This document shows, one piece after another, positions 7,679 to 15,923 of a stretch of 64,000 nt of DNA. The first letter of the stretch is position 1. Every line of letters begins with the position of its first letter. The DNA is from Frigidibacter sp. SD6-1 (GTDB lineage Bacteria > Pseudomonadota > Alphaproteobacteria > Rhodobacterales > Rhodobacteraceae), in the NCBI RefSeq assembly GCF_030143255.1, contig NZ_JARJNR010000001.1, forward strand, positions 62,001-126,000. Reading direction: 5' to 3'. The notes beneath the pieces are model-generated. The model had not been told where the DNA came from. It searched no databases and saw only the letters and a program-made list of their open reading frames with translations. A program made the position numbers and the translations under genes.

Positions 7679-9307
7679 TCACATCCCCAAACTCGCCTTG
7701 TAAAGCGCGATCTGGCTGTCGCGGCCGATCTGGTCGGTGATCTTTTCCCAGGCGGCGGCAATGGCGTCCGCGGTTTCCTGCGCCGATCCGTATTGTCCGG
7801 CGAAGCCCTTCGCGAGTTCGTCCTCGGCCACCGAATAATACTGGAAGATGCCGGGGATGCGCGGTTCGATCGCGGCGTTGGGATGGTTGTAGCTGTCGCG
7901 GTTCGAACCGAGGTAATCCTCGACGAAGGCCCGGTCGTAGCCCGCCGCTTCCCATTCCTCGAAGATGAAGTGGGAATTGCGGTAGGGCTGGAAGCCCGAG
8001 GGATAGGCCGCCATCCAGAGCGAGATGTCCTTGCCGCCCAGGTGCGCGGCGGCCGACCAGGCGGCCTTGCGCTTGGCCTCGTCGCCCGAGACGCGGTTCG
8101 TCACATAGACGCCCCAGCCGAGGTAGGCGAGGTTCGGGGCGAAATTCTCGGTCTCTTCCCAGGCGCCGGCGGCGTGGTTGTAGACGCGTTTCGCACCGGG
8201 GTTGATGTCGAAGCCCACGACATCGCCCACGACCGACGTGTCCGACGTGCGGGCGTTAGAGCCGACGTCGCCCCACCAGGTCAGCGCCGCGCCGGTGCCC
8301 GCAAGGAACTGCTGGAAGGCGGTGGTGCCGGGGTCGGCGTTGATCTGGTCGGCCGGATAGGCGCCCGCCGCGTTCAGGTCCATCACATCCTGGATCGCCT
8401 GCACCCAGCCCGGGTTGTTGACGCGCGGCTTCATCGTGTCGGGGTCGAAGAGCCAGGCGGGGTCGGACGGGTGCTTCACATAGGCCGTGGCCCGGTCTTC
8501 GAGGAAATAGAAGCCGAAGCCGCCCCAGCCCTTCAGGGGATCGAGGAAGCCATAGGCCGGAAGGCCGGTCAGCGGGTCGGTCTGGCCCTTCAGCGCCAGT
8601 GACATCGCGTTCACATCTTCCCAATGCCTGGGCATCTCGGCCCCGCCGATGCCGCCGTCGCCGAAATAGTCCTTGCGGAAGGCGAGCGTATGGCAGTCGC
8701 CGTCGATCGTGATGCGGTAGGTCTTGCCGTCCCAGGTGCCGACCGGCGGTTGCAGGTAGGCCACGAGGTCGTCGGCCTCGATCTGGTCCTTCACCCAGTC
8801 TGGCATCGGGTCGAGCAGGCCCTTGCCGGCCGTGTCGCCCTCGAACGGGGCGCCCATCTCGATGATGTCGAAATCGACGGTGCCGGTGGCGATCGCCTGC
8901 TGGAGGCGCGGGTTGTAGTCGGCCTGGGCGAGGTCGATCCAGTTGATCTTGGCGCCGGTATAGGCCTCCCACGGTTTCAGGAAACCGCGGAAGAGGACAT
9001 TGTGGAGGTTCTGGTTGTTGAGCCCCATGAAGGTCAGTTCGATCCCCGCAAACTCGCCCTCGGCGACATTGGCCCTGGTGGGGCCGAGGCAGAGTTCGCC
9101 GACCTTCTGCCAGTCGGCGTCAGTGGGCGAGCCCGCCCCCACGCCGGGGATCGCAAGGATCTGGGCGCGCAGATTGTCCTCGGCGGCGGCGGGCCGGAGC
9201 CCCAGCCCCGACATGGCCATGGCACCGCCCATCGCCGCCACGCCCTGCATCAGCCGCCGCCGCGTCATCGCCTGTCGCGCGGCCATATCGTAAAGTCCCG
9301 GTTTCAT
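7679..9307 (-). CDS. ABC transporter substrate-binding protein with Tat signal
   Basis: Periplasmic solute-binding protein of 542 residues, long for a CUT1 binding protein. The N-terminus carries a twin-arginine motif (TRRRLMQG, residues 15-22) followed by a Gly/Ala/Met-rich hydrophobic stretch and an AAAED-type cleavage region near residue 42. It therefore probably leaves the cell folded through TatABC, encoded at 2922-4665. MTRRRLMQG at residue 14 is an alternative start. The rest resembles the sugar-binding family 1 fold. It heads the minus-strand transporter operon and faces the divergent ATPase gene across a 246-bp regulatory gap. The ligand is unknown. Confidence 0.88.
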   Translation of the reverse strand: MKPGLYDMAARQAMTRRRLMQGVAAMGGAMAMSGLGLRPAAAEDNLRAQILAIPGVGAGSPTDADWQKVGELCLGPTRANVAEGEFAGIELTFMGLNNQNLHNVLFRGFLKPWEAYTGAKINWIDLAQADYNPRLQQAIATGTVDFDIIEMGAPFEGDTAGKGLLDPMPDWVKDQIEADDLVAYLQPPVGTWDGKTYRITIDGDCHTLAFRKDYFGDGGIGGAEMPRHWEDVNAMSLALKGQTDPLTGLPAYGFLDPLKGWGGFGFYFLEDRATAYVKHPSDPAWLFDPDTMKPRVNNPGWVQAIQDVMDLNAAGAYPADQINADPGTTAFQQFLAGTGAALTWWGDVGSNARTSDTSVVGDVVGFDINPGAKRVYNHAAGAWEETENFAPNLAYLGWGVYVTNRVSGDEAKRKAAWSAAAHLGGKDISLWMAAYPSGFQPYRNSHFIFEEWEAAGYDRAFVEDYLGSNRDSYNHPNAAIEPRIPGIFQYYSVAEDELAKGFAGQYGSAQETADAIAAAWEKITDQIGRDSQIALYKASLGM

Positions 9308-9553
9308 GTCGTCCTCCCATGTTCTCCCGATCGGTCGGGGGCCTCGGGTGTCCGCATTCGGGCCACCCGGCCTGCGGCCGGGCGCAGCACACCCAACAGC
9401 GTACTCCCCGTCCGGTTCCCGCCGGACGCCGGGGAAAGCTTCTCAGTCCGGCCGGGGCGAGTCAAGAACTAGCATGTTAGTATGGTCAGGCGGTGGACAG
9501 GTGAAAAGCGCTGCGCTATCCCTGAACTGGCAAGCCGGGGGGAAGGGGACGGG
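9308..9553. promoter_or_regulatory. divergent control region of sugar-uptake locus
   Basis: This 246-bp gap separates the divergent transporter halves. A near-palindrome ACTAGCATGTTAGT (9468-9481; arms ACTA/TAGT around CATG) lies in an AT-rich patch in otherwise GC-rich DNA and is a candidate operator. A CCCGGCC-TGC-GGCCGGG hairpin occurs at 9366-9382. GGAAGGGG (9541-9548) is the ribosome-binding site of the ATPase gene. The regulator itself is not encoded next to the gap. Confidence 0.5.
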
Positions 9554-10630
9554 ATGGCGGAAGTTGCAATCCGGGGGGTGCGGAAATCCTACGGCGGTCA
9601 TGAGGTGGTGCATGGCGTCGATATCGAGATCGCGGATGGCCAGTTCCTGGTGCTGGTCGGCCCGTCCGGCTGCGGGAAATCGACGCTTCTGCGGATGGTG
9701 GCGGGGCTGGAGGCGATCTCGGGCGGCACGATCTCGATCGGCGACAAGGTGGTGAACAACCTGCCGCCCGCCGAGCGCGACATTGCGATGGTCTTCCAGA
9801 ATTACGCGCTTTATCCGCACAAGACGGTCGCGGCCAACATGGGCTTCGCGCTTAAGATGGCGCGGATGGACAGGGCCGAAATCGACGCGCGGGTGAAGAA
9901 GGCGGCCGCGATCCTTGGGCTGGAACCCTATCTCGACCGCTATCCGCGCGCCCTGTCGGGCGGGCAGCGGCAGCGCGTGGCGATGGGGCGGGCGATCGTG
10001 CGCGAACCCAAGGTCTTTCTGTTCGACGAGCCCCTGTCGAACCTCGACGCGAAGCTGCGCGTGCAGATGCGGTCGGAGATTCGCGAGCTGCATCAGCGGC
10101 TTGGCACGACGACGATCTATGTCACGCACGACCAGATCGAGGCGATGACCATGGCCGACAAGATCGTGGTGATGCGCGATGGCCATATCGCCCAGGTGGG
10201 GGCGCCACTCGACCTCTATGACCGGCCCGCGAATGTCTTCGTCGCGGGCTTCATCGGCTCGCCCGCGATGAACCTCCTGAAGGGGCGTCTGGTGCGGGCG
10301 GGTGAGGATTGGCGGGTGGATATCGGCGCGGGACTGATGCCGCTGCCCGCGATGGAAGGGCTGGCGGAAGGGCGCGAGGTGATTTACGGCATCCGGCCTG
10401 AACATCTGATCCGCTCGGGTCAGGGCATTCCGGCCCGGGTTGCGGTGGTGGAGCCGACCGGGTCGGAGACGCATCTGGTCGCGCGCCTCGGCGCGGAGGG
10501 TGCAGGCGGACAGGAGGTGATCGCGGTCTTTCGCGAACGCCATGCGTTCAGGCCGGGCGAGGAGGTGCGGCTGATGCCCGCGCCCGCGCATGTGCATCTC
10601 TTCGATGCGGCGAGCGGCGAGCGGATCTGA
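9554..10630 (+). CDS. carbohydrate ABC transporter ATPase, UgpC/MalK type
   Basis: ATPase (358 residues) for the permeases encoded divergently. It has Walker A GPSGCGKST (36-44), Q-loop VFQNYALYPH, signature LSGGQRQRVAMGRAIVREP, Walker B FLFDEPLSNLD, the H-loop VTHDQIEAMTMADKI and the MalK-type phrase IAQVGAPLDLYDRPANVFVA. A C-terminal OB/TOBE regulatory domain follows. The start at 9554 has GGAAGGGG about 5 nt upstream; an earlier ATG at 9482 would add a non-homologous leader. It heads a plus-strand operon, followed after 3 bp by an SGNH hydrolase, then a mutarotase and a ribokinase, so uptake and first metabolic steps are probably co-expressed. Confidence 0.9.
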   Translation: MAEVAIRGVRKSYGGHEVVHGVDIEIADGQFLVLVGPSGCGKSTLLRMVAGLEAISGGTISIGDKVVNNLPPAERDIAMVFQNYALYPHKTVAANMGFALKMARMDRAEIDARVKKAAAILGLEPYLDRYPRALSGGQRQRVAMGRAIVREPKVFLFDEPLSNLDAKLRVQMRSEIRELHQRLGTTTIYVTHDQIEAMTMADKIVVMRDGHIAQVGAPLDLYDRPANVFVAGFIGSPAMNLLKGRLVRAGEDWRVDIGAGLMPLPAMEGLAEGREVIYGIRPEHLIRSGQGIPARVAVVEPTGSETHLVARLGAEGAGGQEVIAVFRERHAFRPGEEVRLMPAPAHVHLFDAASGERI

Positions 10631-10633
10631 CCC

Positions 10634-11281
10634 ATGCGCACGGTCCTTTGTTATGGCGACAGCAACACCCACGGCACGATGCCGATGGCGACGCTGGACG
10701 ATCTGGACCGGCTTCCCAGGGCGGAGCGCTGGCCCGAGGTGATGGCGGCGGCGCTTGGACCGGGTTTCGAGGTGATCGCTGAGGGGCAGCCCGGGCGCAC
10801 GACGCTGCATGACGATCCGGTCGAGGGGCCGCACCGCAACGGGCTGACGGTGCTGCCCGCGGTGCTGGAAAGCCATCGGCCGGTCGATCTGGTGATCCTG
10901 AAGCTCGGCACCAACGATCTGAAGCCGCGGTTCGCCGTCTCGGCCGCCGACATAGCCCTGTCGCTGGGCAAGCTGGTGCGGGTGATCCGGGCCTCGGGCG
11001 CGGGGCCTCAGGGCGGGGCGCCGGATGTTCTGGTGGTGGCGCCGCCGCCGGTCGAGGAGGCGGGGTGCCTGGCCGAGATTTTCGCGGGCGCGGCGGCGCG
11101 GTCGCGCGCCCTGGCCGGGCCTGTGGCGCGGGAGGCGGCGCGGCATGGCGCGGGTTTCTTCGATGCGGGCGAGGTGATTGCCGTATCGCCCGTGGACGGG
11201 GTTCATTACGATAGGGACATGCACCGGACGCTTGGGCTCGCGCTGGCCGAAGCGGTCGGGCGCCGGTTGGGAGGGGACTGA
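10634..11281 (+). CDS. SGNH/GDSL hydrolase, arylesterase-like
   Basis: Cytoplasmic SGNH hydrolase of 215 residues with no signal peptide. Block I is GDSNTHG (Ser nucleophile, residues 8-14). Block III includes LGTNDLKPRF (the Asn of GxND), and block V is DGVHYDRDMH near the end, supplying the catalytic Asp/His. Family members cleave esters, including acetylated sugars. Placement 3 bp after the transporter ATPase and 1 bp before the RbsD/FucU gene suggests it deacylates the imported sugar inside the cell. The substrate is inferred only. Confidence 0.85.
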   Translation: MRTVLCYGDSNTHGTMPMATLDDLDRLPRAERWPEVMAAALGPGFEVIAEGQPGRTTLHDDPVEGPHRNGLTVLPAVLESHRPVDLVILKLGTNDLKPRFAVSAADIALSLGKLVRVIRASGAGPQGGAPDVLVVAPPPVEEAGCLAEIFAGAAARSRALAGPVAREAARHGAGFFDAGEVIAVSPVDGVHYDRDMHRTLGLALAEAVGRRLGGD

Positions 11282-11282
11282 G

Positions 11283-11735
11283 ATGCTGAAGGGAATCGAT
11301 CCGCGGCTGAATGCCGAGGTGCTGGGCGCCCTGAGGGCGATGGGACATGGCGATACGCTTGTGGTGGCCGACACGAACTTCCCGTCAGACTCCATTGCCC
11401 GCCAGACCGTGCTGGGGAGCCTTTTGCGCATGGACAACCTGACCTGTGCCCAGGCGATGAACGCGATCCTGTCGGTCTTGCCGCTGGATACGTTCGTCGA
11501 CGATTTCGCGGGCCGGATGGAGGTGGTGGGCGATGCGGCTGCCGTGCCCAAGGTGCAACGAGAGGTTCAGGTAGAGATTGATCAAGCCGAAGGCCGAGAA
11601 AGGCCGATGATCGGTATAGAAAGGTTCGATTTTTATAAGCGCGCGAAGACGGCCTATGCGGTGATCCAGACCGGCGAGCGGCGGTTCTATGGCTGTTTCA
11701 TCCTCAGGAAGGGTGTGATCCCGCCGGAGGCGTGA
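11283..11735 (+). CDS. RbsD/FucU-family sugar mutarotase
   Basis: A 150-residue member of the RbsD/FucU family, which interconverts anomers of monosaccharides (ribose, fucose). The family signature GHGD with its catalytic His (residues 22-25) follows the N-terminal LNAEVLGALRAM helix. The C-terminal block FYKRAKTAYAVIQTGE with a trailing KG matches FucU better than RbsD. The start at 11283 is one base after the SGNH stop. It sits between the esterase and the ribokinase, consistent with preparing the proper anomer for phosphorylation. Confidence 0.85.
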   Translation: MLKGIDPRLNAEVLGALRAMGHGDTLVVADTNFPSDSIARQTVLGSLLRMDNLTCAQAMNAILSVLPLDTFVDDFAGRMEVVGDAAAVPKVQREVQVEIDQAEGRERPMIGIERFDFYKRAKTAYAVIQTGERRFYGCFILRKGVIPPEA

Positions 11736-11738
11736 GCG

Positions 11739-12659
11739 ATGGGCAAGGTTGTAGTTTTGGGAGTCTTTGTCGCCGATACCGCCTATCGCGCAGCGCGCGC
11801 GCCGAAGATGGGCGAGACGATCATGGGCGAGAGCTTCGCGCTCGGCCCCGGCGGCAAGGGATCGAACCAGGCGGTCGCGGCGGCGATGGCGGGGGCCGAG
11901 ACGCATTTCCTCTCGCGTCTCGGGCGTGATCCCTTTGCCGACATGGCGCTGGCCACGTGGAAGAAGGCGGGCGTGATCCCGGCCGTCAGCCAGCATGACG
12001 AGAGCTACACCGGGGCGGCCTATATCTTTGTCGAGGCGGCGACCGGCAATAATGCGATCATCGTCTGCCCGGGCATCGCGGGAACCATCGGGCCGGGCGA
12101 CATCGCGGTACGGCGGGCGCTGATCGAGGGTGCCGAGGTTTTCGTCACGCAGCTGGAACAGCCGATGGAGGCGGCGATGGCGGGGCTGACCCTGGCGCGG
12201 GCGGCCGGTGTCACGACGATCCTCAACCCCGCCCCGGCGGCGGTTCTGCCCGAGGGGATGCTCGCGCTGTGCGACTATGTGACGCCGAATGAATCCGAGG
12301 CCGAGGCACTGACCGGCCTGCCGGTCGGTACGGTCGAAGAGGCGGCGCGCGCGGCCGGGGCCTTGCGAGCGGCGGGGGCGGGGGTGGCGATCATCACGCT
12401 GGGCGAGAAGGGAGCGCTGTACCATGACGGACGGCAGACGGTGCATGTGCCTGCGGTCAGCGCAGGGCCGGTGGTCGAGACGACGGGCGCCGGAGACGCG
12501 TTCAACGGCGCTTTCGCGGCAGCCCTCGCAGGCGGCATGGCGCCGGTCGAGGCGGTGGGTTTTGCCTGCGCGGGGGCGGGGATTTCGGTGACGCGGCCGG
12601 GCACCGCGCCCTCGATGCCCGCGCGGTCCGAGATCGAGGCGCTTCTGGCGCGCGGGTGA
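11739..12659 (+). CDS. ribokinase-like PfkB carbohydrate kinase
   Basis: PfkB-family kinase of 306 residues. The N-terminal glycine motif GPGGKGSNQAVAAAMAGA is present and the C-terminal signature ETTGAGDAFNGAFAAALAGG carries the catalytic Asp of TGAGD (about residue 252). The N-terminus GVFVADTAYRAARAPKMGE is ribokinase-like. It probably phosphorylates the sugar imported by the adjacent transporter, ribose or a related monosaccharide. It is the last gene of the operon, with a double-hairpin element directly after the stop. Whether it is a true RbsK cannot be decided from motifs alone. Confidence 0.85.
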   Translation: MGKVVVLGVFVADTAYRAARAPKMGETIMGESFALGPGGKGSNQAVAAAMAGAETHFLSRLGRDPFADMALATWKKAGVIPAVSQHDESYTGAAYIFVEAATGNNAIIVCPGIAGTIGPGDIAVRRALIEGAEVFVTQLEQPMEAAMAGLTLARAAGVTTILNPAPAAVLPEGMLALCDYVTPNESEAEALTGLPVGTVEEAARAAGALRAAGAGVAIITLGEKGALYHDGRQTVHVPAVSAGPVVETTGAGDAFNGAFAAALAGGMAPVEAVGFACAGAGISVTRPGTAPSMPARSEIEALLARG

Positions 12660-12660
12660 G

Positions 12661-12707
12661 CCGAAATCTTTCAAAGATTTCGGACCGGATTTCGTATCGA
12701 AATCCGG
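12661..12707. repeat. double-hairpin intergenic repeat (CGAAATC family), copy 1
   Basis: Two adjacent hairpins. The first is CCGAAATCTTT / AAAGATTTCGG (12661-12671 / 12673-12683, 1-nt loop). The second is CCGGATTTCG / CGAAATCCGG (12685-12694 / 12698-12707, loop TAT). A nearly identical element occurs at 28479-28525 and a diverged one at 24965-25037. It follows the ribokinase stop by 1 bp and may terminate or protect the transcript. Confidence 0.85.
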
Positions 12708-12745
12708 CGCTTCCGTCGGGCGCGCGCGCGCGGTAGTCTCTGGCG

Positions 12746-13450
12746 ATGCGGTTCGCGATCTTGCTCTTCCTGACGCTCGGGCTCTGTCTGCCGCTCTGGC
12801 TTTACGGGGTGGTTGGCGCGCCCGTCACCGGTGGACCCGCCACCGGCGCTCAGGGCAACCGGGCGCCGGAACCGGGCGGGGCGGTCGGCGGGCACATCCT
12901 CCTTCTGGGCACCAGCCTGACCGCGCGCGGCGACTGGCCTGAGGCGGTGCAGGCCGAACTGGCGTTGTGCGCGCCCGGTGTCCGGGTCGAGCGGCTGGCG
13001 CGGGCGGGCGGGGCGAGCGGCTGGGCGGAAGGCGCGCTGGAGGAGCGGCTTCGCACCGACACGCCGGGGGTGGTGGTGATCGAGCTTTCGATCAATGACG
13101 CCTCGCTTTGGCAGGGCGTGCCGCTGGTCCTCAGCCGCGCCCGGCATCTGCGCATGATCGCGGCCGCGCGGCAGGCGGGGGCGGTGGTCTTTCTTGCGCT
13201 GCTCAATCCGGCCTTTGGCGCGAATGGCTGGGAACGGCCGGGCGAGGCGCGGTACCGCGCGCTCTACCGCGATCTTGCCGAGGAGACCGGGGTAGGGTTG
13301 ATCGACACCGACCCGTTCTGGCGCAGCCTTGGGGAAGAGACCCAGGCGGAGATGATTCCCGACGGGCTGCACCCGACCGGGGCGGCGATGCGCGCGGGGG
13401 TTGTGCCTGTCTTGGTCGAGGTGCTTCGGCCCGTGATCTGCCGCGGCTGA
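12746..13450 (+). CDS. exported SGNH/GDSL hydrolase
   Basis: A 234-residue SGNH hydrolase with an N-terminal hydrophobic segment (residues 4-24, FAILLFLTLGLCLPLWLYG) that is a signal peptide or anchor, so it acts in the periplasm. Block I is LLGTSLTARG, with GTS in place of GDS. Block III contains ELSINDAS, and block V is DGLHPTG with the catalytic Asp and His. Unlike the intracellular homologue at 10634 it has no strong operon tie. It lies after the repeat element and ends immediately beside a small convergent gene. Likely an esterase on cell-envelope or polysaccharide acyl groups; the substrate is unknown. Confidence 0.82.
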   Translation: MRFAILLFLTLGLCLPLWLYGVVGAPVTGGPATGAQGNRAPEPGGAVGGHILLLGTSLTARGDWPEAVQAELALCAPGVRVERLARAGGASGWAEGALEERLRTDTPGVVVIELSINDASLWQGVPLVLSRARHLRMIAAARQAGAVVFLALLNPAFGANGWERPGEARYRALYRDLAEETGVGLIDTDPFWRSLGEETQAEMIPDGLHPTGAAMRAGVVPVLVEVLRPVICRG

Positions 13451-13687
13451 TCAGCCCCGGCGGAGGTGCGGGGCGCGGCGTTCCGGCCCGGCCGATGCGG
13501 CAAAGCCGCGCAGGATTTCAACCTGCAGGTCGAAATCGGCAAGGAAGATGTATTTCTGACGATCCGCGTCGCATCCGGGCGCTATCGTCCATTCCAGCGC
13601 GAGAACGTAATCCCGGGGCGCAAAACGGCGCGTAAGACTCTCCGTCGGGTCGTCGTAGCCGGGCGCAGCCATAATGCCACCTGTCAA
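13451..13687 (-). CDS. small hypothetical protein, convergent with SGNH gene
   Basis: A 78-codon frame beginning at TTG 13687, 6 nt after a good GGAGG; ATG at 13672 (MAAPGYDDPTESL) is the alternative start. The protein is hydrophilic, with a plausible folded core RDYVLALEWTIAPGCDADRQKYIFL and no motif I recognise. Its stop abuts the SGNH stop tail to tail. The frame is biased like real genes here, but the short length keeps it uncertain. Confidence 0.5.
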   Translation of the reverse strand: MTGGIMAAPGYDDPTESLTRRFAPRDYVLALEWTIAPGCDADRQKYIFLADFDLQVEILRGFAASAGPERRAPHLRRG

Positions 13688-14109
13688 ATTGCCCCCTCCG
13701 CTGACGTCGGGGAAGATTCAAGAATTGGTAGGTATATAGCTTTGTCAAAACAAAATGTAAGGGCTTCTGTTGAACAATCTGATAAAGAGATAGCGATTGT
13801 CGCTAATGAAGGCTCAATCCGGGGATTGCCAAGCCCCGGGGCCCGACCCGGGCCCGACCCGGGCGATCGGCAGGAGCGGCGGGTCTGACCCTTTCGCCGG
13901 CGCGCGATCGGCGGTGCTTTGCCGATCTTTCCGCATGGCTGCCCAAAAAAGCGCCGTTGCGCGACCAATGCGCCAAAGGTAGTGCCATCTAACCGACCGG
14001 CATCTTTACAAGAATACCGGAATGGCGGATATGCGCCGCCGGCATGGCCCGCGTCTGGATATCGCCCGGACGTTGTGAGATTGACCTGCCGACTGGATTC
14101 CGCTGCGAC
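13688..14109. promoter_or_regulatory. AT-rich intergenic region upstream of opgG
   Basis: A 422-bp gap between the small minus-strand gene and opgG. Positions 13700-13815 are strikingly AT-rich for this genome and contain the palindrome TAGCGA-TTG-TCGCTA (13791-13805), a candidate operator or promoter core. The remainder has CAATCC-GG-GGATTG (13815-13828), GCCCCGGGGC (13833-13842) and an 11-bp tandem duplication of GCCCGACCCGG (13841-13862). No convincing gene was found in it. Confidence 0.5.
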
Positions 14110-15738
14110 ATGACCGACAGAACCCACAAGACCTTTCCCGACCCGGCGCGGCGGAGCTTCCTGGTGCGGGGCGGCAGCCTCGGGCTGTTTCTCGCCACGA
14201 CCGGCCTGCCGACCTGCCTTGCGGCACAGGAAACACCGGTCCCGGCGGTCGATCCGGCCGCTGCGCCGCCTGTGGGGGCGCCCTTCAGCTTTGACAGCCT
14301 GACCGAGGCGGCGCGGGCCCGCGCGGCGGGCGAGGATCCGGTGCCCGCGCCCTTGTCGGATTTCCTCGCCGGGCTCGATTACGACAAGTACCAGCTGATC
14401 CAGTTCTGGCCGAAGCGCGCGCGCTGGGCCGAGAAGGAGAGCCTCTGGCGGGTGCTGCCGTTCCATGTCGGCTGGCTGTTCAAGGAACCGGTGACGATCT
14501 ACGAGGTAATCGACGCTCAGGCGGTTGAGATGGGATTCACCACCGCCGATTTCGAATATCGCGGTGCCCTCAAGGCCGAGGTGCCGGAGAATTTCACCCT
14601 GCCGGGGGTTGCGGGCTTCAAGCTCAACCATCCGATCAACCGGGGCGATCTTTTCGACGAGGTGATATCGTTCGTGGGGGCCAGCTATTTCCGCGTGCTG
14701 GGGCAGGGCAATGCCTATGGCCTGTCGTCGCGCGGGCTGGCGATCGACACCGGCCTGTCGAAGGCCGAGGAATTCCCGCGCTTCACCGGCTTCTGGCTGG
14801 AAAAACCCGCGCCCGGGACGCAGGTGGTGACGGTCTATGCAGCACTCGACAGTGCGAGCGTGACCGGGGCCTACCGGTTCGTGATCACGCCCGGCGTCGA
14901 GACAGTGGTTGACGTGACCGCGCGGCTGTTCTTCCGCAGCGAGGTCACGGAACTGGGCATCGCGCCGCTGACTTCGATGTTCCTCTATGGCGAGGTCAAC
15001 CGCGCGCGGTTCGACGATTACCGCCCGCAGGTCCATGACAGCAACGGGCTGAGGATCGAGCGGGCCGATGGCGACGTGATCTGGCGGGCGCTGAACAATC
15101 CGCTCACGCTCGCCTCGTCCTATTTCGCCGAGACGCGGCCGCGCCGGTTCGGTCTGCATCAGCGCGGGCGCGATTTCGACGCCTATCAGGATGCCGAGGC
15201 GCATTACGAGCGGCGCCCCTCGGTCGATATCGAGCCTTTGGGCGATTGGGGCGCGGGCCGGGTGCGGCTGGTCGAGATCCCGTCGGCGCTTGAAGTGCAT
15301 GACAATATCGTCGCCTACTGGGTGCCGGACCAGAAGCCCGCCGCCGGGTCGTCGCTGGAGATCGCCTACCGGATGCATTGGGGGCGGCTTGACGGGCCTG
15401 CGATGGACGACCGGGCGCGGGTCCTGGAGACGCGCGGCGGCGTCGGTGGGGCGGCTGGCAACGACAATCCGCCCGACACGCGCAAGTTCGTCGTGGATTT
15501 CCGGGGCGGCATGCTGAGCCGTCTGCCGCCCGACGACGCGGAGATCAGGCCGGTGGTGACGGTGACGAACGGCAAGGCCGAGAATGTCACGCTGCACCGG
15601 ATCGACGGAACCGACATCTGGCGGCTGGTGTTCGACGTCGCCTCCGACACAGGCGCTGTCGCGGAATTGTCAGCCCATGTCGCGGGTTATGGCAGGAAGC
15701 TAACGGAAATCTGGATGTTCCAGTGGGTGAAATCATGA
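14110..15738 (+). CDS. opgG: glucan biosynthesis protein OpgG/OpgD, periplasmic
   Basis: Periplasmic protein (542 residues) needed to build osmoregulated periplasmic glucans, in the MdoG family. The N-terminus has a twin-arginine motif RRSFLVRGG (residues 15-23), a hydrophobic stretch and a cleavage site near CLAAQET, so it is exported folded; in enterics OpgD rather than OpgG carries such a signal. The core begins at about residue 59 (FSFDSLTEAARARAAG) with conserved DYDKYQLIQFWP. I chose ATG 14110 because it gives a proper Tat n-region, though its Shine-Dalgarno is weak; 14044 is an alternative. It heads the operon opgG-opgI-opgH-opgC and overlaps opgI by 4 bp. Confidence 0.92.
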   Translation: MTDRTHKTFPDPARRSFLVRGGSLGLFLATTGLPTCLAAQETPVPAVDPAAAPPVGAPFSFDSLTEAARARAAGEDPVPAPLSDFLAGLDYDKYQLIQFWPKRARWAEKESLWRVLPFHVGWLFKEPVTIYEVIDAQAVEMGFTTADFEYRGALKAEVPENFTLPGVAGFKLNHPINRGDLFDEVISFVGASYFRVLGQGNAYGLSSRGLAIDTGLSKAEEFPRFTGFWLEKPAPGTQVVTVYAALDSASVTGAYRFVITPGVETVVDVTARLFFRSEVTELGIAPLTSMFLYGEVNRARFDDYRPQVHDSNGLRIERADGDVIWRALNNPLTLASSYFAETRPRRFGLHQRGRDFDAYQDAEAHYERRPSVDIEPLGDWGAGRVRLVEIPSALEVHDNIVAYWVPDQKPAAGSSLEIAYRMHWGRLDGPAMDDRARVLETRGGVGGAAGNDNPPDTRKFVVDFRGGMLSRLPPDDAEIRPVVTVTNGKAENVTLHRIDGTDIWRLVFDVASDTGAVAELSAHVAGYGRKLTEIWMFQWVKS

Positions 15739-15920
15739 TGCGCCAGAGCATGTTCGACGATCAGGCCACGGCGGCAGAAAGGGTTGCGCAGGCGCTTGAA
15801 CTCGGGCGTTTGCCCGAGGCGCCGAGGGTCATGCCGACGCAGGTGCTTGAGCGGCCGCAGGGGCGGCTTCAGGCCTGGATCGCCATGCTGACCGCCGGGC
15901 CCGGGGCGGCGCGGACCTGA
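15735..15920 (+). CDS. opgI: small OpgI-like protein between opgG and opgH
   Basis: A 61-residue protein starting MMRQSMFDDQATAAERVAQA, translationally coupled to opgG (ATGA overlap) and ending 3 bp before opgH. Rhodobacter sphaeroides has a small gene, opgI, at exactly this position in opgGIH; the assignment rests on position and size, not on recognised sequence. The protein looks soluble, with an Ala-rich helix, a Pro-containing linker and a final hydrophobic helix LQAWIAMLTAG. Its role is unknown. It might help OpgH membrane assembly or regulate glucan synthesis. Confidence 0.7.
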   Translation: MMRQSMFDDQATAAERVAQALELGRLPEAPRVMPTQVLERPQGRLQAWIAMLTAGPGAART

Positions 15921-15923
15921 TCC

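Noticed and set aside
9443-11551. Minus-strand frame (702 codons) opposite the ATPase and SGNH genes
   Set aside because: Spans several real genes on the other strand and has a His/Arg-rich shadow composition.
13684-15597. Minus-strand frame (637 codons) opposite opgG
   Set aside because: Antisense shadow; opgG is complete with Tat signal and operon context.
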